Assembly (NCBI GenBank): GCA_000621765.1
Contig: JHXJ01000023.1
Coordinates: forward strand, 1-49,257
DNA from: Ruminococcaceae bacterium AB4001
Lineage (GTDB): Bacteria > Bacillota > Clostridia > Saccharofermentanales > Saccharofermentanaceae
DNA length: 49,257 nt
Direction of reading: 5' to 3'
The position numbers and the translations under genes are program-made. Of this stretch, positions 17,681 through 26,787 are shown piece by piece; the first letter of the stretch is position 1, and each line of letters starts with the position of its first letter. Under the pieces are notes generated by a model. It was not told the origin of the DNA. It saw only the letters and a list, made by a program, of their open reading frames with translations, and did no database searches.

Positions 17681-18199
17681 TTATGCTCTACCTTCCCTGA
17701 TGAGCGAAATAGCTGTATTTAATGCAGTCAGCGCGGTCGTAATGCGTACCTCATTCCGCGTTCCGGCAAAATGATACTCAACCGAGCCTGAGATCATGTC
17801 CTTAACATTCGGACCGGAATAGCAATAGCCGACAAATACCGTTCCAACCGGTTTTCCGGGCAGTGATCCTGCCGGGCCGGCAATTCCTGTAACAGAGACC
17901 GCAAGATCGACACCAAGGATATCATGTGCTCCTTCTGCCATTGCCTGAGCGCATTCTCCAGACACTTCGGTATGCGCGTCGATTATTCCGGAAGGCACTC
18001 CGAGAACGCGTTCCTTGATCTCATTTGTGTAAGAAACGACGCTTCCCTTAAATACGGCAGAAGCTCCGGGAACGTTTACGACCGACGATGATATCATTCC
18101 TCCCGTCAGGCTTTCGGCAAAGCCGAACGTAATGCCGATCTCACTGGAAAACTCAATGATCTCCTCTGACTTGATTTTCAAAAGCCCGGTATCAACCAT
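17681..18199 (-). CDS. pncC: Stand-alone CinA C-terminal domain, nicotinamide-nucleotide amidase
   Basis: The 172-residue protein is the CinA/PncC amidase domain without the N-terminal pyrophosphatase domain found in full-length CinA. Motifs include AESLTGGMIS and GIAGPAG-(x)-PGKPVGTVFVGY. The enzyme deamidates nicotinamide mononucleotide in the pyridine nucleotide cycle. Its start overlaps the ftsK stop by 8 bp and its stop directly abuts murJ, so it is translated within that run. Confidence 0.9.
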   Translation of the reverse strand: MVDTGLLKIKSEEIIEFSSEIGITFGFAESLTGGMISSSVVNVPGASAVFKGSVVSYTNEIKERVLGVPSGIIDAHTEVSGECAQAMAEGAHDILGVDLAVSVTGIAGPAGSLPGKPVGTVFVGYCYSGPNVKDMISGSVEYHFAGTRNEVRITTALTALNTAISLIREGRA

Positions 18200-21176
18200 T
18201 GCCCATTCTCGCTTTCATCTCTAACCATTCAGTCTCGGTAACGAGGATCTTTCTCGGCTTACTGCCTTCAAAAGGTCCGATTATCTTCTTCTTTTCTAGC
18301 TGGTCAACAAGCTTTGCAGCTCTAGGATATCCGACACCGAGTCTTCTCTGAAGTACGGACACGCTAGCGCTTCCGTTCTCAATGACTATCTGTACGGCCT
18401 GGTCGAAAAGATCATCCACGTCAGATGCCGGACCGGAAGAAGCAGCTGATGAACCGGAAGCCTGTTCGTCTCCGGCAGCTGCCCTGTCAATATCCTTAAT
18501 AATCGACTCATCATACATTGAACCGTATGTTTTCTTCAGATAAGTGACGACCGCTTCAACCTCACTGTCAGCAAGGAATGCGCCCTGACCTCTGATAGGC
18601 TGGGGTGCGCTCATCGGTGCATAGAGCATATCGCCCTTACCCAAAAGCTTTTCGGCACCCGGATGGTCGAGTATCGTTTTTGAGTCAACGCCTGAAGTAA
18701 CGGCAAACGCAATTCTGGAACCGATGTTTGCTTTAATAACACCGGTAATGACATCGACTGAAGGTCTCTGTGTAGCGATAAGCAGATGGATACCTGCAGC
18801 TCTCGCCAAGGCTGCGAGTCTTGAGATATATGTCTCGACTTCCTTTGCTGCAACCATCATGAGCTCAGCAAGCTCATCGATGACGATAAGTATCAGCGGC
18901 AGGTGCTCAACAGTACTGTCGTTCTTGTATTTCTCGTTGAAACTCCTGATATCCCTGACCTGTCCTTCTTCGAAGAGCTTATATCGTCTCTGCATCTCGG
19001 TAACAGCCCAGTTAAGAGCACCGGCAGCCTTCTTCGGCTCTGTAATTACAGGCATGATCAAATGCGGTATGCCGTTATAAACTGAGAGTTCTACGACCTT
19101 AGGGTCGACCAGGATCATCCTGACTTCTTCAGGAGAAGAGTGTACGAGAATACTGGTCAGTATCGTATTGATACATACGGATTTACCTGAACCTGTAGAT
19201 CCTGCGATCATAAGGTGAGGCATCTTCGCGAGGTCGCAAAGAATAGGTCTTCCCGGAATATCTCTTCCCAACGCTACTGTGAGAGGTGTGGTTGATCTGA
19301 AATCCTTCGCCTCGACAAGTCCTCTCAAGTGAACAGCCGTCGTAACTTCATTAGGGATCTCGATTCCGATGGCACTCTTACCCGGAATCGGCGCCTCGAT
19401 CCTTATCGAGATCGCAGCCATCGCGAGCATGATGTCATCCTGAAGTCCGGTAACCCTTGATACCTTTGTACCGGTCTCAAGTGTCAGCTCGAATCTTGTG
19501 ATCGAAGGACCATGTGTGATGTTAACGACAGTGGCATTTATACCAAAGCTCTTGAGCGCTTCCTCAAGTTTCTGAGCCTTAGCCTTGAGCTTTCTTTCGA
19601 TATCACCGTCAGCACGCTGCTTGACGTCAGGTGCAAGCAATGTGATCGGAGCGGGCTTATAGTTCCTGAGCTTTCTTCTCTGATCACGCAGCTGGGCCTC
19701 ATGCTGCTTAGTCTCTTCAGCAAATTCGATACCGGGTGTAGTCACACGGGGTTCGTTGCGGGAAGCATTCTTTATTATCCTTCCTTCTGTCGGGCTGTAT
19801 CCTTCAGTGACATCATTCTCTGCGTTAATGGTAATTCCGCGGGCAGGAGCAGGTGCAACGGGAACTGCAGGAACAGGTGCTCCATTACCGTCTGCAGCAA
19901 GCTTGCCATACAGCGAAGGATCTACATTGGGACTTCTGACGGAACGGTCACTTCCGGAATAATCATATTCCGAACTTTCATAATCCTCCCTTACCTCATA
20001 AGGGTCTTCAGTTCCGCTGTAAATATCAGTCTCACCGCCATTGGAAGGAACACTGTCCTTATTCTCATCCGGAGTGAGATCGTAAAAATCCGGATTCTGC
20101 TGCTTGGGATCGAGGAAAGAAAGTTTCTTTTGCTGCTTTTTCCCCTTAACCTTACCGGGTACGCTTAAACGGTCCGTTGTATAACCGAAGTCGGCAGAAG
20201 CGTCCTCTCCGCCTGAAATATCATATTCTTTTTCACTGAAAGCAAGCTTTCCGGGATCCTGTGCTACAGGCTGGATCTGTCCGCCGGTCAGCTTATCGAC
20301 ATCAGTAAAACCTGAACTTCCGTCGATCGGGATATTCGTCATGAACGGTCCCTGCTTCTCAGCAGTTACGCCATTCCTTACAATGCGTGAACCGTTATCG
20401 GCACCGGCGTTGGGCGATAACATGCCATTTGCTCCGTAAGTAACGACTGCAGGTTCACGTGAAGGCTGAGTGGTTCTTCTGGGTTCATCAACATATCCGT
20501 TTCCGGAATAGATCCTGTAATTGGGATCATCTGTTCTGTGGCCTTTGTGACCTACAACGGAATTATAGACTTTGCCCGATGCAGTGCTGATGGCCTGTGC
20601 CGTCTTCTTTGCAGTAGCCTTAAGAGATACTTTGAAAACGAGGAGTATCTGTGTAAGGAGAAATACTACAAGCGCAAGGATTCCAATTACCTTTCCCGTT
20701 ACCTCATAGAGAGCGACAGCGATTCCGCCTCCGATGATGCCTCCGGGAAGAACATCAGAAGAAGCCGCAGGATTGCTTATAAGTTTCCCGTCCGGTCCGG
20801 ATTCCCAAAGAAGAGATAGAGCCTTAAGAGCAGATGTCTTTCCTTCCGTATTCTGACAAAGGCCCTCGAAATAAAGCATGTCCGTAGATATCAAAGCTAT
20901 CAGCGCAGAAACGGAAACCATGAGCAGGATAACACTCCTGACTCTTATTCCCGATACGCCCTCTCTTTTCTCAAAGAAAACATCCAGGGCAACATAAAGG
21001 ATATAAATCGGGATCGCATAAGCCGAAACGCCGATCAGACCGAGGAAAAAGGATTTTACGGCTGCGCCTAAGATACCAGTCAAGGCAACAGGCAAATAGA
21101 AAATCAGGATAATCGCGACAGCGAGGAAGAAGAGTATTATTCCAAACGCTTCCTTACGTGAAGTATCTCTGCTCAA
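18192..21176 (-). CDS. ftsK: DNA translocase FtsK/SpoIIIE
   Basis: The 994-residue product is a hexameric DNA pump that clears chromosome termini from the division septum. The N-terminus has four to five membrane segments (to about residue 180). A long low-complexity linker (about 200-500) follows, then the motor domain with P-loop GSTGSGKS near 657 and VIDELAELMM. The C-terminal winged-helix gamma domain (SVSVLQRRLGVGYPRAAKL) reads KOPS-type sequences. The start is TTG within TTGA, overlapping the nudix stop; AGGAGG lies eight bases upstream. I cannot tell whether the cell sporulates, so FtsK versus SpoIIIE is left open. Confidence 0.94.
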   Translation of the reverse strand: MSRDTSRKEAFGIILFFLAVAIILIFYLPVALTGILGAAVKSFFLGLIGVSAYAIPIYILYVALDVFFEKREGVSGIRVRSVILLMVSVSALIALISTDMLYFEGLCQNTEGKTSALKALSLLWESGPDGKLISNPAASSDVLPGGIIGGGIAVALYEVTGKVIGILALVVFLLTQILLVFKVSLKATAKKTAQAISTASGKVYNSVVGHKGHRTDDPNYRIYSGNGYVDEPRRTTQPSREPAVVTYGANGMLSPNAGADNGSRIVRNGVTAEKQGPFMTNIPIDGSSGFTDVDKLTGGQIQPVAQDPGKLAFSEKEYDISGGEDASADFGYTTDRLSVPGKVKGKKQQKKLSFLDPKQQNPDFYDLTPDENKDSVPSNGGETDIYSGTEDPYEVREDYESSEYDYSGSDRSVRSPNVDPSLYGKLAADGNGAPVPAVPVAPAPARGITINAENDVTEGYSPTEGRIIKNASRNEPRVTTPGIEFAEETKQHEAQLRDQRRKLRNYKPAPITLLAPDVKQRADGDIERKLKAKAQKLEEALKSFGINATVVNITHGPSITRFELTLETGTKVSRVTGLQDDIMLAMAAISIRIEAPIPGKSAIGIEIPNEVTTAVHLRGLVEAKDFRSTTPLTVALGRDIPGRPILCDLAKMPHLMIAGSTGSGKSVCINTILTSILVHSSPEEVRMILVDPKVVELSVYNGIPHLIMPVITEPKKAAGALNWAVTEMQRRYKLFEEGQVRDIRSFNEKYKNDSTVEHLPLILIVIDELAELMMVAAKEVETYISRLAALARAAGIHLLIATQRPSVDVITGVIKANIGSRIAFAVTSGVDSKTILDHPGAEKLLGKGDMLYAPMSAPQPIRGQGAFLADSEVEAVVTYLKKTYGSMYDESIIKDIDRAAAGDEQASGSSAASSGPASDVDDLFDQAVQIVIENGSASVSVLQRRLGVGYPRAAKLVDQLEKKKIIGPFEGSKPRKILVTETEWLEMKARMGNG

Positions 21177-21733
21177 ATTCCTAACCTCCTGGCAGCCTTA
21201 TATATCAGGACTAAAGTCTTCCCGTCAGTGATCTGGCCGTTTTCAGCCATCTCAAGAGCTTCTTTCAACGGCATCTTCACAGTTGCCAGATACTCGTTCT
21301 GATCAGGATCGCCGCCCGTAAACTCAAGGTCTGTCCCGATAAAAATGCTGATGATCTCCGAACAATAGCCCGGAGTTGCCGCAATGCAGCCTACGCTCTC
21401 GATCTTATGGGCGACAAAGCCGGTCTCTTCAGTTATCTCACGTGCTACACAATCGATCGGGGCCTCGCCCTTTTCGAGTTTTCCCGCGGGAGCTTCGAGC
21501 ATGACCTTTTCGAAAGGACTTCTGAACTGTTTAACAAAATAACAGTTGCCCTCATCGTCCATTGGAAGAATGCAGGCACCGCCCGGGTGCTTGACTATCT
21601 CACGCTTTGCCATACGCCCTTCAGACGTCTTTATATCTTTTAACTCAACTTCGAAAACCCTGCCTTCGAAAATCTTCTCAGAGGCAACGGTCTCTTCAAA
21701 TAACATCTCATCACTGCAATTATTCTTGCCCAT
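21173..21733 (-). CDS. NUDIX hydrolase, ADP-ribose pyrophosphatase type
   Basis: The 186-residue protein has a complete Nudix box G-x5-E-x7-R-E-x2-E-E-x-G at 84-106 (GKLEKGE, then AREITEETGF). The preceding PGGACILP and QFRSPFEK segments resemble ADP-ribose pyrophosphatases, which cleave ADP-ribose to AMP and ribose-5-phosphate. Substrate assignment rests on similarity only. It overlaps ftsK by 4 bp and follows rnhA after 5 bp. Confidence 0.88.
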   Translation of the reverse strand: MGKNNCSDEMLFEETVASEKIFEGRVFEVELKDIKTSEGRMAKREIVKHPGGACILPMDDEGNCYFVKQFRSPFEKVMLEAPAGKLEKGEAPIDCVAREITEETGFVAHKIESVGCIAATPGYCSEIISIFIGTDLEFTGGDPDQNEYLATVKMPLKEALEMAENGQITDGKTLVLIYKAARRLGI

Positions 21734-21738
21734 AAATC

Positions 21739-22197
21739 TTACCCGTTTCCATTACTGATCTTCTTCCACTCAGCCACGGCAAGCTGGTCACAACGGTTGT
21801 TAAACTCGTTGTCCGCATGACCTTTGACCTTATGAAATGTGACTGTATGCATTGTCGTAAGTCCGATCAGTTCTTTCCAAAGATCGCTGTTCGCAACTTC
21901 GGCCTTCGCGCTGTTCTTCCAGCCGTTCCTCATCCATTTGCCAATCCAATCCTGGGCAAATGCGTTGACTACATAAGCGCTGTCGCTGTAGATGTCTACC
22001 TTGCAGGGTCGCTTAAGCGCGCGAAGTCCTTCAATTACCGCCATTAATTCCATGCGGTTATTCGTCGTATTATCCTCTCCGCCCGAAAGTTCCTTCTTGG
22101 CGCCGCCTGCCATGAGGATAGCTGCCCATCCTCCCGGTCCGGGATTTCCCGAACAGGCGCCGTCTGTATAGATTGTAACTTCGCTGATCACTGCCAT
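21739..22197 (-). CDS. rnhA: Ribonuclease HI
   Basis: The 152-residue enzyme degrades the RNA strand of RNA-DNA hybrids. All four catalytic carboxylates are visible: D12 (YTDGACSGNPG), E50 (NRMELMAV), D72 (YSDSAYVV) and D137 (RCDQLAV), with H127 in the KVKGHAD loop. The length matches bacterial RNase HI. It sits between proC and the NUDIX gene in one run. Confidence 0.95.
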   Translation of the reverse strand: MAVISEVTIYTDGACSGNPGPGGWAAILMAGGAKKELSGGEDNTTNNRMELMAVIEGLRALKRPCKVDIYSDSAYVVNAFAQDWIGKWMRNGWKNSAKAEVANSDLWKELIGLTTMHTVTFHKVKGHADNEFNNRCDQLAVAEWKKISNGNG

Positions 22198-22213
22198 AGA
22201 GTCTGAAGCGGAC

Positions 22214-23017
22214 TTATTTATTGCCCTTCATCTGCTGTGTCTTGTCGTATGCAGCTGTGACGGACTTAATTACCGCATTTCTCAAACCGTTCTCTTCGAG
22301 TGCCATGACACCTGCGATCGTCGTTCCGCCGGGAGAGCAGACCATGTCCTTCAGCACTGCGGGATGCTTGCCTGTCTCAAGAGCCAGCTTGCCGGAGCCT
22401 GCAACAGTAGCAGCAGCGATCTTAAGCGCATCTGCTCTCTTTATTCCGAGGCTTACAGCAGCATCTGCCATGGCTTCAATGAAGAGCATGACATATGCCG
22501 GACCCGTTCCGGATACACATCCGATAGCATCGAGAGTGTTCTCGTCACAGAGAATCGATTCTCCGCATGTATTGAGGAGCTTAATAACAAAAACAGTTTC
22601 TTCACTGCCCAGTCCGACGGGACAAACGGCAGATACGCCGAGTCCAACCTGTGCAGGAGTATTGGGCATGATCCTTACAAACTTCCTGCCCTCGCCGAGA
22701 ATGCCTGCAATTCTGTCGCATGTGACAGCGGCAGCAATGGAAAGGACGATTGCCTCCGGCTTAAGATCAGCCTTAATATCTCTTAAAGCATCATCGAAAT
22801 GAATCGGCTTTACGGCCATCAGGACATAATCTGCACCTTCGACAGCCTCTTTGGCTGATGAAGCGGCATTGACTCCCAGTTCTTCGGCGCATTTTGTGCA
22901 TGCTTCCTGAAATACATCGAAGCACCATGCCTCAGCAGGACTGATAACACCGCCATTTACAAAACCGCCCAAAAGAGCCTTACCCATGTTTCCTGTACCG
23001 ATAACTGCCAATTTCAT
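22214..23017 (-). CDS. proC: Pyrroline-5-carboxylate reductase
   Basis: The 267-residue protein makes proline from pyrroline-5-carboxylate with NAD(P)H. The N-terminal Rossmann motif is GTGNMG (7-12). The C-terminal signature includes SPGGTTIAGVMALEENGLR. It is the first gene of the proC-to-murJ run. The ribosome site is AAGGAG. An AT-rich promoter-like stretch (TTAAGA, 16 bp, TATATA on the minus strand) lies upstream, back to back with the tRNA-Trp promoter. Confidence 0.95.
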   Translation of the reverse strand: MKLAVIGTGNMGKALLGGFVNGGVISPAEAWCFDVFQEACTKCAEELGVNAASSAKEAVEGADYVLMAVKPIHFDDALRDIKADLKPEAIVLSIAAAVTCDRIAGILGEGRKFVRIMPNTPAQVGLGVSAVCPVGLGSEETVFVIKLLNTCGESILCDENTLDAIGCVSGTGPAYVMLFIEAMADAAVSLGIKRADALKIAAATVAGSGKLALETGKHPAVLKDMVCSPGGTTIAGVMALEENGLRNAVIKSVTAAYDKTQQMKGNK

Positions 23018-23071
23018 AGCATTTCTCCTTATTTATATATAAAGATAAGCGCTACAATCTTAACATTACCC

Positions 23072-23100
23072 TTGACATAGTGCAAACCAACGAATAAAAT
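23072..23100 (+). promoter_or_regulatory. tRNA-Trp promoter
   Basis: TTGACA (23072-23077) and TAAAAT (23095-23100) are 17 bp apart, and the tRNA begins 13 bp after the -10. Confidence 0.88.
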
Positions 23101-23113
23101 ACTCGTTGCACAA

Positions 23114-23188
23114 AGGGGAGTGGCTCAACGGTAGAGCAGCGGTCTCCAAAACCGCCGGTTGCGCGTTCAAATCGTGTCTCCCCTGCCA
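23114..23188 (+). tRNA. trnW: tRNA-Trp (anticodon CCA)
   Basis: The 75-base gene folds into a full cloverleaf. The acceptor stem AGGGGAG pairs with CTCCCCT, followed by discriminator G and an encoded CCA. The anticodon stem GCGGT/ACCGC holds the loop CTCCAAA, with anticodon CCA at 23146-23148. The T arm has loop TTCAAAT with five pairs, two of them G-U. It has its own promoter and terminator and stands alone between proC and a convergent membrane-protein gene. Confidence 0.97.
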
Positions 23189-23191
23189 ATG

Positions 23192-23229
23192 AAAAAGGAG
23201 TTTCGAATCGATCGGAACTCCTTTTTTAT
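23192..23229 (+). terminator. Terminator after tRNA-Trp
   Basis: AAGGAGTT (23195-23202) pairs with AACTCCTT (23216-23223), and a T run follows. The A-rich 5' flank would also let it work on the minus strand, below the 23278 gene. Confidence 0.88.
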
Positions 23230-23277
23230 TTTCATTTTGTCCTCAAAACTTAATATTTCAGGCGAATTTCCCTGTCT

Positions 23278-24390
23278 TTACGTGGAAGCTGTAGCCTCAA
23301 CAGTTGTCTCAGCAACGGATTCAGCAGCTTCTGATGCCGCAGGGCGGGCAAACTTCTCATTGGCATCAAGATCGTATCTGATCTGCGAGTCATTGAGCGC
23401 AGCTCTCGGAACTACGTCGAAAACAATGTAGTTGGTCTCATTTCTCGTTACGGGAACCATCCTGAAAGCGTAATCGCCTCTGAAATCGTATCCCGTATCA
23501 CCGTTGTACTCGCCCAGGAGCTTGATGGCAACGTCCATGGCATCGTTCATGGAATAATCCGGGTAAAGGGTCATCAGGATATTGGAAAAATACATCCAGA
23601 TAGGATTTACATCCTCTTCGTATTTGACATAGATACGGACATAGGCAAGCTCTTCGTCATTCTTTCTGGTAGCGCCCTCGATTCCGGAATCGACAAGATA
23701 ACTTCTGGCTTCACCTGTAAAGAAGTCTACGTAAGAGCTGTTTGCACTGACAACAACCTTATCACCAAGGATACTGGGATTAGATGCAGGATCTACATAA
23801 TCCACACCAATAAAGCCCATATCAAGACCATTATTCAAAAGATTCTTGGATATCTCCGCAGCATCGAATCTTGACCTGAATTCACTTAATGTCATGCCCA
23901 TTGACGGTGTCAGTCTGTTGGGAAGGATGAAATAAGCGGCAGCTACTATTATCGCAATGAAGATAAACAGCAGCGATACGGGAATAAGAGGATCCTTTTT
24001 GCACTTTTCGCCGAAAGAAAGCTTTCTGAATTCGGCATTAGCTTTTTTGGTCTTCTCATCAGCGCCTCCGATGTAAACGAGGGGAGCATCTGCTTTTTCT
24101 TCAGAAACTTCATCAGAAGCTTCTTCGGCCTCTTCATCTGCTTCATCTTCTGACTCTTCAGAGTTTCCGGCTTCCTCGTCAGCTGATTCTTCCGTTTTTT
24201 CTTCCGGTTCAGCCTCAGGCTCTTCTGCCGTTACTTCTTCCGGCTCTTCTGCCTTTTCTTCTGCTTTTTCTTCAGCTGTATCTTCACTCTCTTTCACGGA
24301 TTCTTTTTCTTCTCCGCTTTCAGAGATGATCTCGTCTTTATTTATTTTTTCCGGTTCAGAGCTTTTGCTCTTCTTCGCATGCTTGGACAT
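23278..24390 (-). CDS. Acidic single-pass membrane protein of unknown function
   Basis: I do not recognise a named family. The 370-residue product has a highly acidic, Glu-rich N-terminal tail (about residues 10-105), one membrane segment (about 135-156, PVSLLFIFIAIIVAAAYFIL) and an extracytoplasmic domain of about 200 residues. The basic residues just before the membrane segment favour an N-in topology. The C-terminus is rich in Ala, Glu, Ser and Thr. The start was moved to ATG 24390 because GGAGG lies ten bases upstream and the longer frame overlaps the promoter. It is divergent from the SDR gene. Confidence 0.75.
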   Translation of the reverse strand: MSKHAKKSKSSEPEKINKDEIISESGEEKESVKESEDTAEEKAEEKAEEPEEVTAEEPEAEPEEKTEESADEEAGNSEESEDEADEEAEEASDEVSEEKADAPLVYIGGADEKTKKANAEFRKLSFGEKCKKDPLIPVSLLFIFIAIIVAAAYFILPNRLTPSMGMTLSEFRSRFDAAEISKNLLNNGLDMGFIGVDYVDPASNPSILGDKVVVSANSSYVDFFTGEARSYLVDSGIEGATRKNDEELAYVRIYVKYEEDVNPIWMYFSNILMTLYPDYSMNDAMDVAIKLLGEYNGDTGYDFRGDYAFRMVPVTRNETNYIVFDVVPRAALNDSQIRYDLDANEKFARPAASEAAESVAETTVEATAST

Positions 24391-24420
24391 ATCAGGAATC
24401 CTCCATTTTTTAACCCGTCT

Positions 24421-24449
24421 ATTATAGTTATAAAGTCTGCACTTGTAAA
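24421..24449 (-). promoter_or_regulatory. Promoter of the acidic membrane protein gene
   Basis: On the minus strand TTTACA (24449-24444) and a consensus TATAAT (24426-24421) are 17 bp apart, about 30 bp upstream of the start codon. Confidence 0.8.
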
Positions 24450-24519
24450 ACACGGAACGGGCAAGTTCTCCCCGAATCGTGTAAAATAGTCCCATAGGAT
24501 TACCAAGGGGGATAAAAGA

Positions 24520-25224
24520 ATGCCGCATCTATTGATCTCCGGGGGCACCAGAGGCATCGGCAGAGCCTGCGTTGAGCTTTTTACAAAACAGGGATATAAG
24601 GTCTCTTCATTGAGCAGGACCGGAAAACCGGTTTCCGCCGTTGAGGGCGTAAATTACTATCAGTGTGATGTCAGGGACCCGGAAGAAGTATCTGCGAACG
24701 TGAAGAAAGCGATTGAAGAATCCGGAGCTGTTGACGTGCTTATTTCCAATGCGGGAATAGCTCATTCCGGACTTGTCCAGGATATGACTTACAACGACTA
24801 CAGGGATATCATCGACACTAATTTCGGCGGTCTTTTCAATCTTACGAACGCCGTCATTCCTCATATGGTCAGCAGAAAAAGCGGCGTGATCCTCGCAGTA
24901 TCTTCAATGTGGGGACAGACCGGCGCTTCATGCGAAGCACTTTACTCAGCCAGCAAAGGAGCAGTTGACTCATACGTGAAGGCACTAGCAAAGGAATTAG
25001 GTCCTTCAGGCATAAGGGTCAATGCCGTATCTCCCGGCGCGATCGAGACAGACATGATGAGCGGTTTTTCCGAAGAAGACAAACAGGCCATCAGCGAAGA
25101 CACTCCGGAAGGCAGACTCGGAAATCCTGAAGAGATCGCGGAAGTGCTCTTTTTCCTCCAGTCAGAAAAGGCCTCATTCATTACCGGTCAGATTGTCGGA
25201 GTTAACGGCGGATACCTGATTTAA
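24520..25224 (+). CDS. SDR-family oxidoreductase, FabG-like
   Basis: The 234-residue protein is a classical short-chain dehydrogenase/reductase. The cofactor motif is SGGTRGIG (7-14), the NAG motif reads SNAGIAHS, and the active-site Tyr-x3-Lys is YSASKGA. The C-terminal TGQIVGVNGGYL closes the fold. It resembles 3-oxoacyl-ACP reductases, but no fatty-acid genes are adjacent, so the substrate is uncertain. The ATG has AAGGGGGAT upstream. A TAAAAT -10-like box lies near 24484. Confidence 0.85.
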   Translation: MPHLLISGGTRGIGRACVELFTKQGYKVSSLSRTGKPVSAVEGVNYYQCDVRDPEEVSANVKKAIEESGAVDVLISNAGIAHSGLVQDMTYNDYRDIIDTNFGGLFNLTNAVIPHMVSRKSGVILAVSSMWGQTGASCEALYSASKGAVDSYVKALAKELGPSGIRVNAVSPGAIETDMMSGFSEEDKQAISEDTPEGRLGNPEEIAEVLFFLQSEKASFITGQIVGVNGGYLI

Positions 25225-25253
25225 TTGCTTTACAGGTTTTCATCAATTAAAAT
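25225..25253 (+). promoter_or_regulatory. Citrate synthase promoter
   Basis: TTGCTT (25225-25230) and TAAAAT (25248-25253) are 17 bp apart. They start right after the SDR stop codon, so citrate synthase can be transcribed on its own. Confidence 0.65.
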
Positions 25254-25260
25254 ATTAAAG

Positions 25261-25286
25261 ATTGCCGGCTGTTTTAAGCGGCAATA
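25261..25286 (+). other. Leader hairpin of citrate synthase
   Basis: ATTGCCG pairs with CGGCAAT to form a 7-bp stem in the short 5' leader, right after the predicted transcription start. No T run follows, so it is not a standard terminator. It may stabilise the message or be a control site. Confidence 0.4.
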
Positions 25287-25313
25287 ATCTAGGCCTCAGA
25301 AAGGAGAGGACGT

Positions 25314-26681
25314 ATGGCAACAAACAACTATTCCAAGATCACACCCGAGATCGAACGTCTTGCGCGTATCTGCCAGTCAAACGCCATAGATCCTGAGCTC
25401 TACACCAAATACGATGTCAAGCGCGGCCTGAGAGACATTAACGGTAAAGGTGTACTTACGGGACTGACAAGGATCTCCGAAGTAAACGCAACTCAGATCG
25501 TAGACGGTAAGACTGTTCCGGCTCCCGGCGAATTATTCTATCGCGGAATAAACGTCAAGGAGATGATCAAGGGCCAGCCTGAAGATATGCACTGCGGTTT
25601 CGAGGAAACATCATACCTTCTTCTGTTCGGAAGGCTTCCGAACAAACAGGAACTCGCTGATTTCAGGAGACTTCTTGCCGAATCACGTTCAAGAATGCCT
25701 AAGAACTTCTTCAGGGACGTAATCATGCAGAAGCCTTCTTCTGATCTGATGAACAATATCCAGAGAGGTGTTCTCAATCTCTACGCATATGATACTCAGG
25801 CATGTGACATAAGCGTTCCAAACGTACTGAGACAGTCACTTGAACTGATATCGATCTTCCCGAGCCTTGCCGTACACAGCTACAATGCAATGAAATATTA
25901 TCTTGATCGTGACTCACTCGTAGTTCACAGACCAAGGCCCGATCTTTCCACTGCAGAGAACTTCCTCTACATGTTAAGGCCTGACAATAAGTTCACACCG
26001 CTCGAAGCAAAGATCTTAGACGTTTCGCTTATGCTCCACGCTGAGCACGGCGGCGGTAACAACTCCACGTTTACGACTCACGTTGTAACAAGTTCCGGCA
26101 CCGATACTTATGCTGCAGTTGTCGCTGCACTGAGCTCCCTTAAGGGCCCTAAGCACGGCGGTGCAAACATCATGGTCGTCAAGATGTTCAAAGAACTCGA
26201 GAGAAGCATCTCCGACTGGGAAGACGACGATGAGATCCTCGCTTATCTCGAGAGGATCCTTCACAAAGATGCATTCGACCGCACCGGCGTTATCTACGGT
26301 ATGGGGCATGCCATCTATTCCATCTCGGATCCGAGAGCCCAGATCTTCAAGCGTTATGTCAGGGATCTGTCCGCAGAAAAAGGCCGCTCAAAGGAATTCG
26401 AATTCTACGAGAGAGTCGAGAGGCTCTCCGCTGAGCTCATCGCTGCAGAACGTAAGATCTATAAGGGTGTTTCCGCAAACATCGACTTCTACAGCGGATT
26501 CGTTTATTCGATGCTCGGTATCCCTATGGAGCTCTACACTCCCCTGTTTGCCATCGCGAGAATTTCCGGATGGTCAGCACACAGGATCGAAGAGCTTAAC
26601 GGCAAGGGCAAGATTATCCGTCCTGCTTATAAGAGCGTTCAGGACAGAGTCGAATATCATCCAATCGACGAAAGAGAATAA
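25314..26681 (+). CDS. gltA: Citrate synthase
   Basis: The 455-residue enzyme condenses acetyl-CoA and oxaloacetate to citrate. Active-site elements are visible: the first His in LHAEHGGGNNST, the second in GPKHGGANIM, the substrate-binding GMGHAIYSISDPRA and the catalytic Asp in NIDFYSGFV. The N-terminal 60 residues form an extra helical region seen in Clostridia enzymes. The AAAGGAGAGG ribosome site fixes the start. No other TCA-cycle gene is nearby, so it may serve glutamate synthesis. A strong hairpin terminator follows. Confidence 0.94.
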   Translation: MATNNYSKITPEIERLARICQSNAIDPELYTKYDVKRGLRDINGKGVLTGLTRISEVNATQIVDGKTVPAPGELFYRGINVKEMIKGQPEDMHCGFEETSYLLLFGRLPNKQELADFRRLLAESRSRMPKNFFRDVIMQKPSSDLMNNIQRGVLNLYAYDTQACDISVPNVLRQSLELISIFPSLAVHSYNAMKYYLDRDSLVVHRPRPDLSTAENFLYMLRPDNKFTPLEAKILDVSLMLHAEHGGGNNSTFTTHVVTSSGTDTYAAVVAALSSLKGPKHGGANIMVVKMFKELERSISDWEDDDEILAYLERILHKDAFDRTGVIYGMGHAIYSISDPRAQIFKRYVRDLSAEKGRSKEFEFYERVERLSAELIAAERKIYKGVSANIDFYSGFVYSMLGIPMELYTPLFAIARISGWSAHRIEELNGKGKIIRPAYKSVQDRVEYHPIDERE

Positions 26682-26714
26682 ACTTCTTTTTCAATCTTCA
26701 GACATGAAAAAACA

Positions 26715-26750
26715 GGGGCTGCCGCTTAATTTGCGACAGCCCCATATTTT
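26715..26750. terminator. Bidirectional terminator between citrate synthase and the 26788 gene
   Basis: GGGGCTG (26715-26721) pairs with CAGCCCC (26737-26743). T-rich stretches flank both sides (ATATTTT on plus; TGTTTTTT on minus), so it can end both converging transcripts. Confidence 0.85.
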
Positions 26751-26787
26751 AACCAAAAACTTACTTATAATCTGTTATGACTGAGGA

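Noticed and set aside
24391-24528. Longer frame for the acidic membrane protein
   Set aside because: It covers its own consensus promoter and lacks a ribosome site; ATG 24390 has GGAGG.
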